64,000 nt of DNA, taken from Diphasiastrum complanatum. Its lineage: Eukaryota; Streptophyta; Lycopodiopsida; Lycopodiales; Lycopodiaceae. The notes under the pieces were generated by a model. It worked only from the letters and a program-made list of their open reading frames with translations, was not told where the DNA came from and ran no database searches. A program made the translations under genes and the position numbers. Location: positions 34,683,078-34,747,077 of the forward strand of contig CM055095.1 of assembly GCA_029204225.1 (NCBI GenBank), given 5' to 3'. This document shows positions 35,204-46,039 of the stretch, one piece after another; position 1 is the first letter of the stretch, and each line of letters begins with the position of its first letter.

Positions 35204-36275
35204 CAATGATGATTAGTGGTTGAAAAAAAAATCAAAAAAGTAAAAAACGGTGGAAAATGGAAGAAAACAGTAGAAAACTGAGAATAGTAAGTGTTGGATG
35301 ACAGTGATTGTAGTTCAGAGCGCAGATCGGTATTTGATATGAGCAGATGACAACTGGTAGGAAGTTTGGTTGAAAACAGAGAACTTGGTATTTTTAGTGG
35401 AAATTTTGGCAGAGCTTCGCTAGCAAAGGTGACAAATGACTCGAATTTAGCCCTTATATAGCGGAATTTAGAGTGCGTATTAGATGAAATTCACTTTTCT
35501 TTGCTCAGTTCCACCCAAATTTTGGCAGACACCTTCTTCACAAAATTCTAAGACCTCAAGGAAGTCTGCGAGAGTTCAGAAGGTGATTTGACTGCTATGC
35601 GAAGGTTCTACGAGGGTTCAGGCTGTCTACGAGGGTTCAACTCTCGCAGAAAGTGATCTCTCGCACAACTCATTTCTGTGATTAGAATTTCAAGATTAGA
35701 CCATGTAGGCAGGCTAATTTCACTGCTCTGATTTCATTTAGGCACCCTTGCGAGAGTTTACAAGTTGATCTTGATGCTCTGCGAGGGTTCTGAAAATCCT
35801 GCTTCTGAGAACTCTCGCATACAGTAAAAAATGATGATTCCTCCATCAAGAACTCTCGCAGAGATTTTCATGAATGCATCTAGGTCAAATCTGGTGGCTG
35901 TCCAATTTTCAAGAGCTATCTCCCCGAAGATTTCAAAAATTCATGAAAAAAGTGCTCCTTCAGAGTGTTTTTTGACGAGATCTTGAGATTTTCTGATTTT
36001 TAACTTTTGTAAACTGGTAATCAGCTTTCATCCAGGCTTGATCTGACTGTTGGTAGTGCTCTGGAAGTTCTGATAGATTCTTGGTAGTAGATCCCTCAGT
36101 CACTCTGATGATCTGCTTTCTTTTTTACCCTATCAAGATCTGGATCCTCTTCGGATTCTGATGGATTTTTCTGATCCTGTCAGATCTGGCTGAATCTTGA
36201 TGGATTTAGCTTGATTTGGCTTGATCTCCTTAGATTTAGCGGTAATGGCTGAGCAGATAAGCTTTTTGCAACGTG
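35204..36275 (-). other. Minus-strand gypsy leader-like region with reiterated motif
   Basis: Noncoding. It carries at least nine copies of TGCGAGRGTTC or its complement: about 35575, 35597, 35609, 35627, 35641, 35748, 35780, 35810 and 35848. This is the same motif class as in 26099-27504. Unlike there, it lies downstream of a pol block (36276-37981) and no LTR separates the two. Confidence 0.6.
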
Positions 36276-37981
36276 TCACCCCCAATCTGGATCTGTCTTA
36301 CTGTGGTGGCCAGTACTTGTGCAATTGATGGGTGTGTCAAAGGGCGTCCCATCAAGCTGTTCTAAGTTCACGGCCCCATGATTAAGAATTTTGTTGATCC
36401 TATAAGGACCTTCGCTTGTGAATTTTAACTTCCCCTTGATCGCCTTGGTTTTATACATCAGGACCAGATCTCCTGAACGAAGATCCTTCTTTTGTAATCT
36501 GCGATCATGCCAAGCCTTGCATCTTTCCTTTTCTGCTGCCAGTGCATGCACAACTAGTAAGCGTGTTTCACAGAGTTTATGCAGAGCTTCGTGGCATAGA
36601 TGTAGATATTTTGACTCATTAAGACGTTGCGCGGTGGCAGTCCTTAATGATGGAACTAAAAACTCTACTAGCATCACAACATCCTGACCATATATCAATT
36701 GGAAGGGTGTTTAATCGGTGCTCCCTTTATATGTTGTCCTGAATGCCTACAATACAACATGCAACTTGTGTTCCCAATCTGATCTGCTAGCTTCAACTGT
36801 TTTCGTGAGCACGCTACACAGGATCTTATTGGATGATTCTGCTTGTCCATTACCACGAGGATAATAAGACGTACTGGTTCTGTGGATCACAAAGAATTCC
36901 TCCAACAGGACCTTGATGGTCTCGTTGATGAAATGGCTTCCGCGATCACTGACTAGTTCCAACGGGCATCCGAAGCGCACGATGATATTTTCATAAAGGA
37001 ACTTGGCAGTGGTCCTAGCGTCTGCTACTCGTATTGCCTTGGCTTCGACCCATTTAGTGAGGTAGTCTGTGGCTACGATTATGTATTGAGCTTGGGAACT
37101 CCGTGCTGCAGGGTGAATTGGACCAATATAATCCAATCCTCATTTTTCGAACGGTGCTTGGGCTAAGACTGGGTGCAGTAGATCATAGTTCAATCTTGTT
37201 GGTCTTCTTGCCTTTTGGCACACATCGCACTTTTTCAAGTATTCCTCTGTGTCTTTATGAATTGTTGGCCACCAACATCCTGATTGCAGGATCTTGCAAA
37301 CTGTAATGTCAGATGCAAAATGACCTCCACCCATGCCTTCATGGGAAAGCAAAATGATCTGTGTGATCTCATGAGGAAGAATACACCGTCGAAGAATTCC
37401 GTCTGGATATTTTCGGTACAACTGGCCGACAATCAACTGATAAGGTCTAGCTTTCAAGATCAATTTTCGTTGTTCCGCCTTTGGTAATGATTTGTCTGGT
37501 TGGCCCCGCATTAGATATTCAACAATGTTGGCAGCCCATTCTGGTACCGTATCTACGTAAAATAAGGCAGCATCTGCTAGCTCATCATCGGGTTGGGTTG
37601 CAATCTCCATTCCCTTGATTCGTGGCACATGATCTGTCATGTAGTGTTGTTTTTCCTTGTGAACTACTATCCGAAAATCAAATTCCAACAACAACAGGAG
37701 CCATCTGGTGATTCTCCCGATGTTGCAAGTTTTATTAACGAGATATAGCAAGGGTTGATGGTCCGTATAAAAAGCAAAATGTGTGGCCATCAAATAGTGT
37801 CGAAACTTCTTAACCGCATAGATCATTACCAGTGCTTCTCGCTCTATGGTTGAATAATTAATTTCGGTATCACTGAGCTGTTCCCTTGCAAATCAGATTG
37901 GAAAATCTTTTTTGTGTTCACCTGGCTGGGTTAAGACTGCTCCAACTGCATACTTCGATGCGTCTGTATGCACGTGGAACT
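36276..37981 (-). pseudogene. Ty3/gypsy RNase H and integrase
   Basis: Minus-strand pol end. RNase H shows HTDASKYAVGAVL (about 37960), YSTIEREAL (about 37845) and FYTDHQPLLYLV. The integrase has the H2C2 zinc region (LSHEGMGGGHFAS, then CDVCQKARRP). Core residues appear in MDYIGPIHP, LVSDRGSHFINE and NGQAESSNK. A stop at 37140 splits the frame from the core at 37136, and another shift lies near 36705. The C-terminus (KKDLRSGDLVLMYKTKAI) is typical of plant gypsy integrase. The upstream RT is cut off at 37981, where a copia LTR fragment begins. Confidence 0.88.
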
Positions 37982-38175
37982 CAAAGTTCAAATTTGAATC
38001 TCTCTCAAACTCGACTACCAACTTTACCACACTTTCCAAAAGTGTTTATTGAATGTATTTTAAACTAATATAACTTCAAAAAGTTTATCTCTAAGTCTAA
38101 AATGAGTTTTGGCCTCTTATTGACAATTTACCAAAATGTGACTAAACTAGACTAAACTAGTTGAAATCTCTCACA
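37982..38175 (-). repeat. Truncated 3' LTR of copia element C
   Basis: 194 bases nearly identical (about three differences by eye) to 42602-42796, the first part of the element's 5' LTR. On the minus strand it begins TGTGAGAGATTT. The remaining two thirds of the LTR are missing, and the sequence passes directly into gypsy RNase H coding sequence. Confidence 0.88.
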
Positions 38176-39833
38176 CGCCCTCTTCAACTAGTTTTGGCAT
38201 AGTTTTGACAATGGAACTTTGATCCAACTTTAGAATGATCTCCATCCTAAGTATAGATCTTGTTTCTAAGGTTCTAAAGTATCTTTCATAATTGATATAG
38301 ATAATAGTGTCCAAATTGGATGCTTCACTATTTCTTACATCAATTTTACACATCAAGATATAACTAGAACATGAAGAACCAAATAGAATGTGAATGAAAT
38401 GATTCTTCCATGTATCAAATTTTGAACTCTCTGGAAAATTACAGCAACCAAACAATAAATGTGAGTGATCAACTTTTGCTTGCATGTCTCCTCCTCCTTT
38501 GTCCTTTCTTGATATGTCTCCACCATAAAACTCCATGAATGAGCCTCCATCTTCATCTTGCCTCAAGATACCATCATACCTTGATGACTTTACCATGAAT
38601 GAGTGACATAATGAACCTCCAATAGCTTCATTTCCATTAGCAAAATCAGCCAAGAATGCTAGTACAACTCCAACAATAAGATATTGCAAGACAATGTAGC
38701 TAGTTTGTCCATATCTTGACAATTTGCACACATTCACATGAAATAGCTCAAACATGAGATAGAACAAGTAAAGTAAACTTGAACAACACTTCCTTGCTGC
38801 TCCTTTGACCTTACTTGAGTCTTCAATAATTCGCAAAAACAGATCCATAACATCTTTGCCAAATAACCTTCCTTTGATGCTCTTGACTAGCTCCAAATTG
38901 CCACCTTTTCTTTTGTGTTGTTGAAGCCCTTTGAGACCAACCTCTTGATCTTCCTCTTGATCATCAAAGTCATTGAACAAACTTTATTTTCCAGATCCAT
39001 TACTTGCTTTTCCATTATGAAAAACATGAGAACCAATATCCACTTGCATAGCATCATCTACACAAGAAAATTCTTCAAAACATATGAGTAAAGCAAAGTG
39101 TGTCGCTTCCACTTGCTTACCTTTCTCTTGATCATCAAAGATATGAATATCTTCAGACCTGAACCTCTGGAAATACTCCCTCTCAAACATATGATCTAGA
39201 TCCAACAAGATCTCATCAATGCTTGATGTCGAATTTCCACAAAGGTTAGTGAAAACAATGTCACCAATGTCACCATCATAAATCAAAAGATAGATTCCAA
39301 ACTTTCCATCCAACATGAAGTAGAGTAGGTGAAGATGAGTATCAAACCTAATAAATCTAGCCCTCTTAAGTCCATAACAAACCTCAATAAGCTCACCAAT
39401 GATATCTCCCTTGCCTTGAAGAAATTGCCTCTCGATTTGCTCCATGTAGTTATCTCCAACCAACCTTTTGCCATCTTGATCATGAGTGATCAATTCATAA
39501 TCATAGAATCCTTAAAGTTGATGAAGAGATGTGAGATCCATGCCTTGGATCTTTCCAAGAACCAATCTTCCATTGCTCTTTCCTTCATAAGACTCCCTCT
39601 TAATGATTGCATCATAAGAAGTAGAAACCTCAAAGACATTAGAAGCCATGAAAAAAATGATTAGTACCTTCAACATAAGGATGATTGAAGTACTCTCTTT
39701 CTTAAAACAAGAACTTCTATTCAAAATTTTAGGTAATGAATCATATGATAATGATTCTTCCTCACTATCATTCACAATGACATCATTCAAAGTACATCCT
39801 ACTTTGAACTCTTCAAGTACTTCTCTTCTTCTT
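38171..39833 (-). pseudogene. Element C 3' reading frame of unknown function, two stops
   Basis: Three ORFs (39790-39512, 39493-38984, 38980-38171) share one frame and are separated only by TAA codons at 39512-39514 and 38984-38986. They form a single frame of about 540 codons that opens upstream near 39833, overlapping the gag-protease ORF in another frame. The stretch SYIVLQYLIVGVVLAFLADF could be a membrane segment. Acidic repeats FDDQE and DDQEEDQE occur on both sides of the second stop. I recognise no integrase, RT or RNase H motif. The last codon overlaps the LTR: its TGA lies in the first five bases. Function unknown. Confidence 0.65.
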
Positions 39834-41571
39834 GACTTGTGACTATCTCCCTCACTAAGTATCTTGATAGAACCATTTGATCTACTCTCTTTATGAAGAC
39901 ATTTGACTCCACTTGCTGGAAAAATTTCTTGGACTCATCACAAAAGAATGTAGAAGAACCACCTCCTTCATGCATGCACCTAGCAATCTCTTTTGACATA
40001 TGATCAAAGAAATCATTAACAACAATCTTTTCCAAGGAAGAACCTTCACCTCCATTGATGAAATTAGCTCTTTCCTTACCTTTTGCATGCTTGCACTTGC
40101 CATGAAGAACCATTGAAACACCATCATTATCCTCAAGACTAGCCAAGTTAGCACAAAGATGGACATCTCTAAGAAGCATATTAGATCTTGACCTAAATCT
40201 AGCATAAGGAAGCTTGTTAGACTTTGCATAAGATCCACCAATCTTATTGATGCTAAAAGGTAACTTTGGAAAGTTGAGACCAATCTCCTTTTCCATTCCA
40301 TCTTTTTTGTTAGCGATAACAAAAGCATCAAGCTTGAAAAGTCTACCTTGTTTATTGCCCCTAGCAACCAAGATTTCTTCCTTTGTAATGAAGCAAGCAT
40401 CACCACCAAACTTTACCATGTATCCTTTCTCTATCATTTGACCAACACTTAGCAAATTCTTTGAAAGTGAAGGAATGTAAAGAACACCATCAAGTCTTGC
40501 TTTCCTATTAGTAGAGAGACAAATAGGAATTGAACCAATACCTTCAATCACACACTCACCACCATTGGCCATGTGAATTGCTTTCTTGGCTCCATCATAA
40601 GTGACCAAAAAAGTAAAGAACTCCTTGTGACTAGTCATGTGTGAGCTAGCTCCACTATCAATCCACCATGAATCTTTGTCACCTTCACATGATATTGGAC
40701 TTGATGAACACATCAAAAGAGAATCACCACCACCTAGACCCTCATCATTAGTAGTAAAGTTGATTTGCTTGCTACCTTCATCTCTTTGCTTCTTCAAACA
40801 TTCATTTGCAAAATGCCCTTTGATTCCACAATAAAAACATTTCAACTTAGACTTATCTTTCTTTTTGCCAAAAGAAGAAGTCTCACCTTGATCTTGCGCT
40901 TTAGACCACTTTCCTTTGCCTTTGCCCTTGAACTTGCCTTTGATGAACATAGCATCCTCTTCATAATGAGATGTCGATGTAGATCCACCTTCTCTTGATT
41001 GAAGCCTATACTCCTCATTCACCAAGATCTCTTGCAAATCCACAATACTTGGCAAAGTCTTTTGAATAGAAAAACTTTGAACAAGATTAGCATGATCATC
41101 CAACAAGCCATTAAGTATAACTTGAACAAGCTCTACCTCCTTAATGCTTTCATCAATACATGCTAACTCATCATTGAATGCCTTAACCCTTAAAACAAAA
41201 GCATGAGTACTCTCTTCCTTCTTTTGCAAACTTTGAAAGATTTGCCTCCTAAGAGTAAGCACTCTTGATGTAGACTTGGATTCATAAAGCTTCTTGAAAG
41301 CTTCCCAAGCTTCCAAAGATGATGTGCACTTACCAACTTCTTTGAGAAGTTCATTGGTAACATTAATCTTGATCATGTGTAGAGCTTTCTTTGCTCTCTT
41401 GTCATATCTCACTTGATCTTGTTGAGTTGTTGGTCTCTTCTCCAAACCTACAACAATCTCCATCAACTCATTCATCTCCAATAAGGACTCCATCCTCACC
41501 TTCCAAGTAGAATAGTTGATTGAGGTAAGCCTATCATTGCTCTCCAACATAAATCCACCACTTGTAGCCAT
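39799..41571 (-). CDS. Copia element C gag-protease polyprotein, intact 590-codon ORF
   Basis: One uninterrupted frame. Gag (residues 1-190) opens LTSINYSTWKVRMESLLEMN and carries the UBN2 pattern (SLEAWEAFKKLYESKSTSRV). A CX2CX4HX4C zinc knuckle follows near residue 245 (CFYCGIKGHFANEC), then the aspartic protease (WWIDSGASSHM, LDGVLYIPSLSKNLLSVGQM) and the start of the GAG-pre-integrase block (GRLFKLDAF) near residue 415. From there copia similarity stops: the last 170 residues lack the His-Cys zinc region and the integrase core. The ATG is about 600 bases after the primer site. An intact gag-protease without pol suggests a non-autonomous element whose RT and integrase must be supplied in trans; that is inference. 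Confidence 0.9.
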   Translation of the reverse strand: MATSGGFMLESNDRLTSINYSTWKVRMESLLEMNELMEIVVGLEKRPTTQQDQVRYDKRAKKALHMIKINVTNELLKEVGKCTSSLEAWEAFKKLYESKSTSRVLTLRRQIFQSLQKKEESTHAFVLRVKAFNDELACIDESIKEVELVQVILNGLLDDHANLVQSFSIQKTLPSIVDLQEILVNEEYRLQSREGGSTSTSHYEEDAMFIKGKFKGKGKGKWSKAQDQGETSSFGKKKDKSKLKCFYCGIKGHFANECLKKQRDEGSKQINFTTNDEGLGGGDSLLMCSSSPISCEGDKDSWWIDSGASSHMTSHKEFFTFLVTYDGAKKAIHMANGGECVIEGIGSIPICLSTNRKARLDGVLYIPSLSKNLLSVGQMIEKGYMVKFGGDACFITKEEILVARGNKQGRLFKLDAFVIANKKDGMEKEIGLNFPKLPFSINKIGGSYAKSNKLPYARFRSRSNMLLRDVHLCANLASLEDNDGVSMVLHGKCKHAKGKERANFINGGEGSSLEKIVVNDFFDHMSKEIARCMHEGGGSSTFFCDESKKFFQQVESNVFIKRVDQMVLSRYLVREIVTSQEEEKYLKSSK

Positions 41572-42161
41572 GTTGAAGTGACCTGATCTTCTCTTTCAAC
41601 CTGTTCCAATGCACAAAGCACTCTCTTGAATGTCAACAAATGAACTCAAAAAGAAATCACAAAGATATGGAACCTCTCAAATCTCTTCTAGCACTTCTAA
41701 CTAGAAAATCAACACATAAAATAGTGAAATCTTGATCAACCTATGATCTATCCTCAATCTAATGATTCTTGCCACTTCCTAAGATTGAAACACACTTAAA
41801 TGAAGTTCAGTAACCTCACAAACTAGAGATCCAATCAAAATTAGAGTTTTGACAAAATCACAAAAAATTGAATATCTCAAATTCTACATGCAATTTCTAG
41901 AAACTTGGTATATCTTTTTGTAGACTCCAATGAGACCTTCCTAATGCACCAAGAATCATCTAATTCCAGTAAGCCAAGTGTTAAATTGGAATTGATCAAG
42001 TATATAACCCTATATTAAGTTTTGACCTACAAAAGATCAATTCTACACATGCAAAAATGCTAATTTTTGAGTAGAGATCTATCTAGCATGCTCTAGCATT
42101 GGTAACTCCTCCAAAATCCTTGCTAAAGATGGCTGATCCTTTCATAACCTGAAACACAATA
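41572..42161 (-). other. 5' leader of element C
   Basis: About 590 bases between the primer site and the gag start, without ORFs worth calling. Confidence 0.75.
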
Positions 42162-42173
42162 GCTCTGATACCA
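42162..42173 (-). other. Primer binding site of element C
   Basis: On the minus strand TGGTATCAGAGC immediately follows the LTR end CTTCACA; it matches the initiator Met tRNA site used by plant copia elements. Confidence 0.9.
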
Positions 42174-42796
42174 TGTGAAGGATTTCAGATCATTCAAGAT
42201 CCAATCCAACTCCCAAATCTTTGGTTACAATAAGGAGCAAACCAACAATTGTGCCAATGTAGAAAAATCAGCATCTACATACAAAATGAGATGCAAACTC
42301 TAAGAGATATTGATCAAACATGAACCAAAACATAAAATATGTTTGTTGTCCGTACAATTACAGTACCCTACTGTATTTCACACGTGTGGAACCGAAAATA
42401 GCAATAAATGATCATTCTACACACAAGATTGCAAGATAACACCAAGATAGTGCACCAATGAGTAGTAGAACCCAAAGAGAACCATGTATAATGATGAAAT
42501 GAGAGATAGAAGAGAGAAGATGTGTCTCTCCACGAGTTACATCCTTTTATAGAGTTTTCAAACCCTATTTGGCCACCTGGCTTTTCCTCCATTCAATGTA
42601 CCCAAAGTTCAAATTTGAATCTCTCTCAAACTCGACTACCAACTTTCCCACACTTTTCAAAAGTGTTTATTGAGTGTATTTTAAACTAATATAACTTCAA
42701 AAAGTTTATCTCTAAGTCTAAAATGAGTTTTGGCCTCTTATTGACAATTTACCAAAATGTGACTAAACTAGACTAAACTAGTTGAAATCTCTCACA
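42174..42796 (-). repeat. 5' LTR of element C (623 bp)
   Basis: On the minus strand it runs from TGTGAGAGATTT at 42796 to CTTCACA at 42174, with TGTGA/TCACA terminal inverted repeats. It includes an ACGTGTGGAA box. The first 195 bases match the truncated 3' LTR at 37982-38175. Confidence 0.9.
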
Positions 42797-43830
42797 AATC
42801 ACACCAATACTATAGGGGAGTGCGGGTTGCGACTCAGGACGAGCTCCAACCAAGTCTCAGCCTCCCTTGCTGGAATGTTGTCATGGCTCTCGACTTGGCA
42901 TGCTAGCGCCCCGGAGACTAGGGTCGGTCACACACTTGAAATGTAACCTTCTCAGATTTATCAATAAAGTGGGATTTTTCTCAAACTGACTCTGATTACC
43001 TTCTGGGTTTCAGTGTTCGGTAAAAGCGCCAGTTGTAAAGCCGCTTCCAGATTTTTAAGTTGGCACATAGCTGAGGGTCGTATCCCGGGACGCCAGCGGT
43101 ATGCCGTCGGGACCATTCGGTCCGTGGCGCTAGTGGTATGCTGTCGGGACCATTTGGTCCAGGAACTGGTTGTTTCCATATCTGTCGCGGCTTGTGGTTC
43201 TGAGTGTTTCTTGCATGAACGTGAATGGGTTAAGCTCTTGGGGAACAAGCTCTAACCTGTCGGCTGAGTTGGATGGCTTGCTTGGGTGGAAGTTACCTGT
43301 TTATGGCTGTCCAGTCTGGCGTGGCGTCAGGTTGGCTCCCAACGCTCGTGACGAAGCTTTCAGTTGGTTAAGTCTGATGTAAGTCAAACCGCTTGCTTGG
43401 AATGGATGTTACTCGTTTGTAACGAAGCTTCGAGTTGGTTAAGTTTGATGTATGTCGGGTGGCTTGTTTGGAGGGAAGTCACCCACATCGAGACCCCCGA
43501 TCTGGCATGGTGTCAGGTTGGATCTCAATGTTGGTTTTCGGAACTTCAAGTTGGTTAAGTCTGATCGTTGTTGGCGATTTGGCTGCTTGTATGTCAAGTG
43601 GGTTTGGATGGCAAGAGTTGAAGGCTGGGAAGCTAAGTCGTGGTTCCCGGCTCCCTTTGGGATGCCTGCGCTACAGTACCTGAGAGAATCCTCTGGTGAC
43701 AAGTCGAGCCTTTCTTCGACGATACTTCCATCTGCCTTCTATTGGATTTTGAACAACCATTTGCAATCAACTACTACATTTCTGTTGGCAGGTAATTCAA
43801 CAATAGTGTGAAAGCACTGTACTTTAGGAC
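42797..43830. repeat. GC-rich region with degenerate tandem repeats
   Basis: This stretch is clearly richer in G+C than its surroundings. At 43095-43165 a block of about 45 bases occurs twice (CGTCGGGACCATTCGGTCC and TGTCGGGACCATTTGGTCC). At 43262-43570 there are three degenerate units, each ending AGTTGGTTAAGTYTGATSK, at about 43361-43380, 43431-43450 and 43548-43567. Unit length varies from about 70 to 120 bases. ORFs here follow the repeats and have no domain. Confidence 0.6.
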
Positions 43831-43895
43831 CATAAATGGATCTACAAAAGATCCACAAGAGTGATTGGATGCTTGCTTAACAATCTGTCAGAAAA

Positions 43896-43962
43896 ACATT
43901 TTACATGATTCTACATGATTTTTGATCAAGCTAGATTTGCCAATTTTTGGCAATTCTTCACA
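43896..43962 (-). repeat. LTR-start repeat, copy 1
   Basis: 67 bases, directly repeated at 45147-45213. On the minus strand it starts TGTGAAGAATTGCC and is preceded by the purine tract AAATTTGAGGAG, as expected at a 3' LTR. The two copies diverge beyond the 67 bases. Confidence 0.6.
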
Positions 43963-44261
43963 CTCCTCAAATTTAGCTTGATCTATTTACAACTCTCTTG
44001 CTAGATGAATAAATGCTTTTAGAAGTGTCTAAAAAATCCAGCTACAAACAAGAAACTTTTGAGACTCCAATAGAGAATGATGTCCATGAAGGATCTTTCA
44101 CCACCTCTTAAAGGATCCCTTACAAGATGTTCCACAAATGTGTCTATATGCATGTAGCACACTTCAAAAACTACACATCATGCCAAGCCATGGATTCCAA
44201 GGCATTTTGTGCACTTGAAGATACATCAATTAAACTATTAAGTGCTCCATCTTGATACTCA

Positions 44262-45185
44262 AAGTTCTTCTTGGATGGTATTGGTACCATCTCTTTGTAT
44301 CTAGAATCCTCAATAAGTATGGATCTAGAAAATGTCCTTTATGTATCATCAATTACCAAGAATATGCTAAGTGTTGGTCAACTTTTGGAAAGTGGTTTGG
44401 ATGTCCACTTTAAGCATGGAGTTTGTTCCATTTTGAAGAATGATGTTTGCATTGCAAAAGGATTTAAACATGGAAGATTGTTTAAATTGGAAGCTAATAT
44501 TGCTTTTGAGAATGTGAGCTTGGCAAAGGAGGAGATCACTCAAGTGGAGATCTTGGCAAAGTGTGATCTTGCTAGCATTGAGGAGGAGCATCAAAAGGAG
44601 GAAGATCTTGAGGATCAGCCTCAAAGCATGAGAGTTCCAAGGAGGTCCTCAATGACAAAGGCCGAATCGTCAAATTGCATGCAAATTGTCCATTCAAGTG
44701 TGCATCTTGCAAGGATGGAGATCATTGGAGAGTCTACTATTTTTTTATACTTTTTGGATAGTATTAGTAGACATAAAGTGGCTTGTTTCTTATCTTTAAG
44801 ATTCATGGTGTTTAGTACTTTGTATGACAAGACAATGAAATTAGATGCTTTCAAATCTACATTTGTTGTTGACAAAGCAATTTCATTGGATAACTATTTT
44901 TGTAATAGTTTGAATAGAGTCATAAAAGTTGAAACGTCATTTGTTTTGGAAATCTTTGTATCCACATGCTTTGTGCATGATCATTCCAATGTAAGGACCA
45001 AAGATTATCCTACTTCAATGATAGGAATAATGGTGATGTTTTGCTCTTTAAGTAGAGATTGTAGAATCTACATGTATTCCACCAAAGAAGCTAGTGTGTA
45101 TTCCCATGTGGCTCCATGGCCTCACACATGTGGGACCCACTTATGTACATTTTACATGATACTACATGATTTTTTATCAAGCTAG
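44262..45185 (+). pseudogene. Copia protease fragment with non-pol 3' extension
   Basis: The first 100 codons match the protease end and GAG-pre-integrase start of element C: IGTISLYLE, LENVLYVSSITKNMLSVGQL and GRLFKLEANI. The frame then stays open for about 200 more codons with no integrase similarity, passing through VLEIFVSTCFVHDHSNV. This is the second place where a protease block leads into a non-pol frame. The last 40 bases lie in an LTR-start repeat, so the natural end is not preserved. The 5' gag part is missing. Confidence 0.65.
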
Positions 45186-45213
45186 ATTTGGCAATTTTTG
45201 GCAATTCTTCACA
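45147..45213 (-). repeat. LTR-start repeat, copy 2
   Basis: Direct repeat of 43896-43962 with a few substitutions. On the minus strand the flank before TGTGAAG is not purine-rich, so this copy may be a 5' LTR edge or solo fragment. Confidence 0.55.
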
Positions 45214-45223
45214 ATAGTCCATG

Positions 45224-46030
45224 TCAAATTCTTAATAAGAGATGAATACTCTTTATTCCTAACTTCTTTCTAGAGATTGGAATCGGGTTGACTGAGTGCC
45301 TCTTCGATAGTCGTCGACTCTTGAACAAGGTAAGTTGCAGACTCATCAATGTACCAGATAGGTGGTTTGCTTTGTCTTGTCGATCTTCTGGGTGATGTTC
45401 GAAGTTGATAATCTTCATCATGTTGTAGTTGCTGAACTGCAACATCATCATCTTCAGATTCATTGTTTATAAGTTGTCGTCAAGCTTGGAACTTCAAAAG
45501 GAATAGTCGACTTTGGAACTAAAAAATTCAATATTTCGGGAGAGTCCAATAGTTCGGCTATATGAGCTTTGCCCTTACCTTTGAGGTCGATAAACTGATC
45601 TTCGATGATGATGACATCGGCTAGTGAATATCTTCGACTCGACAGGATCATACAACTTATAAGTTTGATTTGAAATAGGCTCAATGTCGTTGCTAAGGCA
45701 GTACTCCTTGAATTCGGTAGAGATGTATTCTTCCTCGTTGTCGAACCTCAGTGCTTTAATTCTTTTACCAGTTTGATTTTTTGCATGCTCTTTGAATTGT
45801 CAAAACTTGTTGAAAGCCTCCAATTTTTGCTTAGTGAAATAAACAATTGTTCTTCCTGGATATTCGTCAATGAAGGTAATAAAATACTTTGCATCAAGCA
45901 ACGACAAAGTTTGCATTGGACCACATATATTTGAATGAACAACATCTAACAGATCTTTTGTTGCATGCCTATGACTTGATCTAAAGGGAATTCTAGTCTG
46001 CTTTTCAAGCATGCAGCTGTGACACAAAGC
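45224..46030 (-). pseudogene. Copia element D integrase fragment, internally deleted
   Basis: The minus strand begins in the integrase zinc region (MCHSCMLEKQTRIPFRSSHR). The first core motif reads VVHSNICGPM, with Asn in place of the catalytic Asp. The second (ALRFDNEEEY) is present. The third acidic block is missing: the frame jumps to the post-integrase segment and then the acidic linker (ATYLVQESTTIEEAL) before RT. Several frameshifts. Confidence 0.75.
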
Positions 46031-46039
46031 AAATTTGAC

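Noticed and set aside
42961-43702. Several ORFs on both strands in the GC-rich repeat
   Set aside because: They follow the degenerate tandem units, overlap on both strands and have no domain.
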